From: Ignavibacteriales bacterium
GTDB taxonomy: Bacteria > Bacteroidota > Ignavibacteria > Ignavibacteriales > Ignavibacteriaceae
DNA length: 6,286 nucleotides
Direction of reading: 5' to 3'
Assembly: GCA_003142915.1 (NCBI GenBank)
Contig: PLNZ01000444.1
Span: 1 to 6,286, forward strand
A model generated the notes under the pieces. It was given only the letters and a program-made list of their open reading frames with translations. It ran no database searches and was not told where the DNA came from. Of this stretch, positions 6,209 to 6,286 are shown piece by piece (positions within the stretch are counted from its first letter, which is position 1; every line of letters begins with the position of its first letter). The translations under genes were made by a program, and so were the position numbers.

Positions 6209-6284
6209 TTAATAACTGCGTAACATGAGTTGTTAATTTAAAGTTTATAAAACAATTTATCTTAATAACTGAAGTTACGCAAAT
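6209..6284. repeat. Composite palindromic repeat at the right end
   Basis: TGCGTAACATGAGTTGTTAA (6217-6236) faces the complement of TGCGTAACTTCAGTTATTAA (6262-6281) across a 25-base spacer, with 17 of 20 positions pairing, so single strands could form a long hairpin. The left unit is itself near-palindromic: TTAATAACT (6209-6217) against AGTTGTTAA (6228-6236), 8 of 9. The 10-base TTAATAACTG also recurs as a direct repeat at 6209-6218 and 6262-6271. Bases 6262-6284 are the inverted partner of 4-26 at the other end of the window. Nothing coding is visible here. The element lies in the non-coding stretch upstream of pdxB. Confidence 0.7.
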
Positions 6285-6286
6285 GA

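Noticed and set aside
1..6286. A complete composite transposon or integrated element bounded by the terminal inverted repeats.
   Set aside because: No transposase, integrase or resolvase is encoded, the cargo includes housekeeping pdxB, and flanking target sites lie outside the window. Assembly breakage at a dispersed repeat explains the ends more simply.

Overview
The window is AT-rich and looks like a fragment of an FCB-group bacterium, that is Bacteroidota or the related Ignavibacteriota. Four things point there. The leaders before all three start codons are AT-rich and lack a usable Shine-Dalgarno sequence. One promoter candidate fits the Bacteroidota pattern (TTTG, about 21 bases, TAnnTTTG). 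A secreted protein joins MORN-type repeats to a TonB C-terminal domain. The last intergenic region holds short CCCGAAGGG palindromes of a kind I recall as common between genes in these groups. This placement is an inference; no rRNA or marker gene is present.

Layout. Positions 23-3502 (minus) encode one very large membrane enzyme with three catalytic modules: a GH18 glycosidase-like domain, a NodB/CE4 polysaccharide deacetylase and a processive GT2 glycosyltransferase. A 333-base divergent intergenic region follows, with a 19-base palindrome next to the large gene and a promoter candidate for the other gene. Positions 3836-4642 (plus) encode the exported MORN/TonB_C protein. A 332-base convergent gap carries clustered palindromic repeats framed by a 13-base direct repeat. 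Positions 4975-6114 (minus) encode PdxB of the pyridoxal 5'-phosphate pathway, with an operator-like palindrome 47 bases upstream of its start. The last 80 bases hold a composite inverted repeat.

The three genes do not form an operon or a recognisable shared pathway. The large protein is probably a self-contained machine that polymerises, deacetylates and trims an amino-sugar polymer (a PgaC plus PgaB analogue in one chain). The MORN/TonB_C protein is probably periplasmic, with unknown function. PdxB is housekeeping cofactor synthesis.

The most striking non-coding signal is that the two ends of the window carry the same 23-base sequence in inverted orientation (22 of 23 identical, 17 in a row identical). 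A second, diverged copy near the right end forms a long imperfect hairpin with the last one. I read this as a dispersed REP-like palindromic element at which the assembly probably broke. Terminal inverted repeats of a mobile unit are possible but less likely, because no transposase is present.
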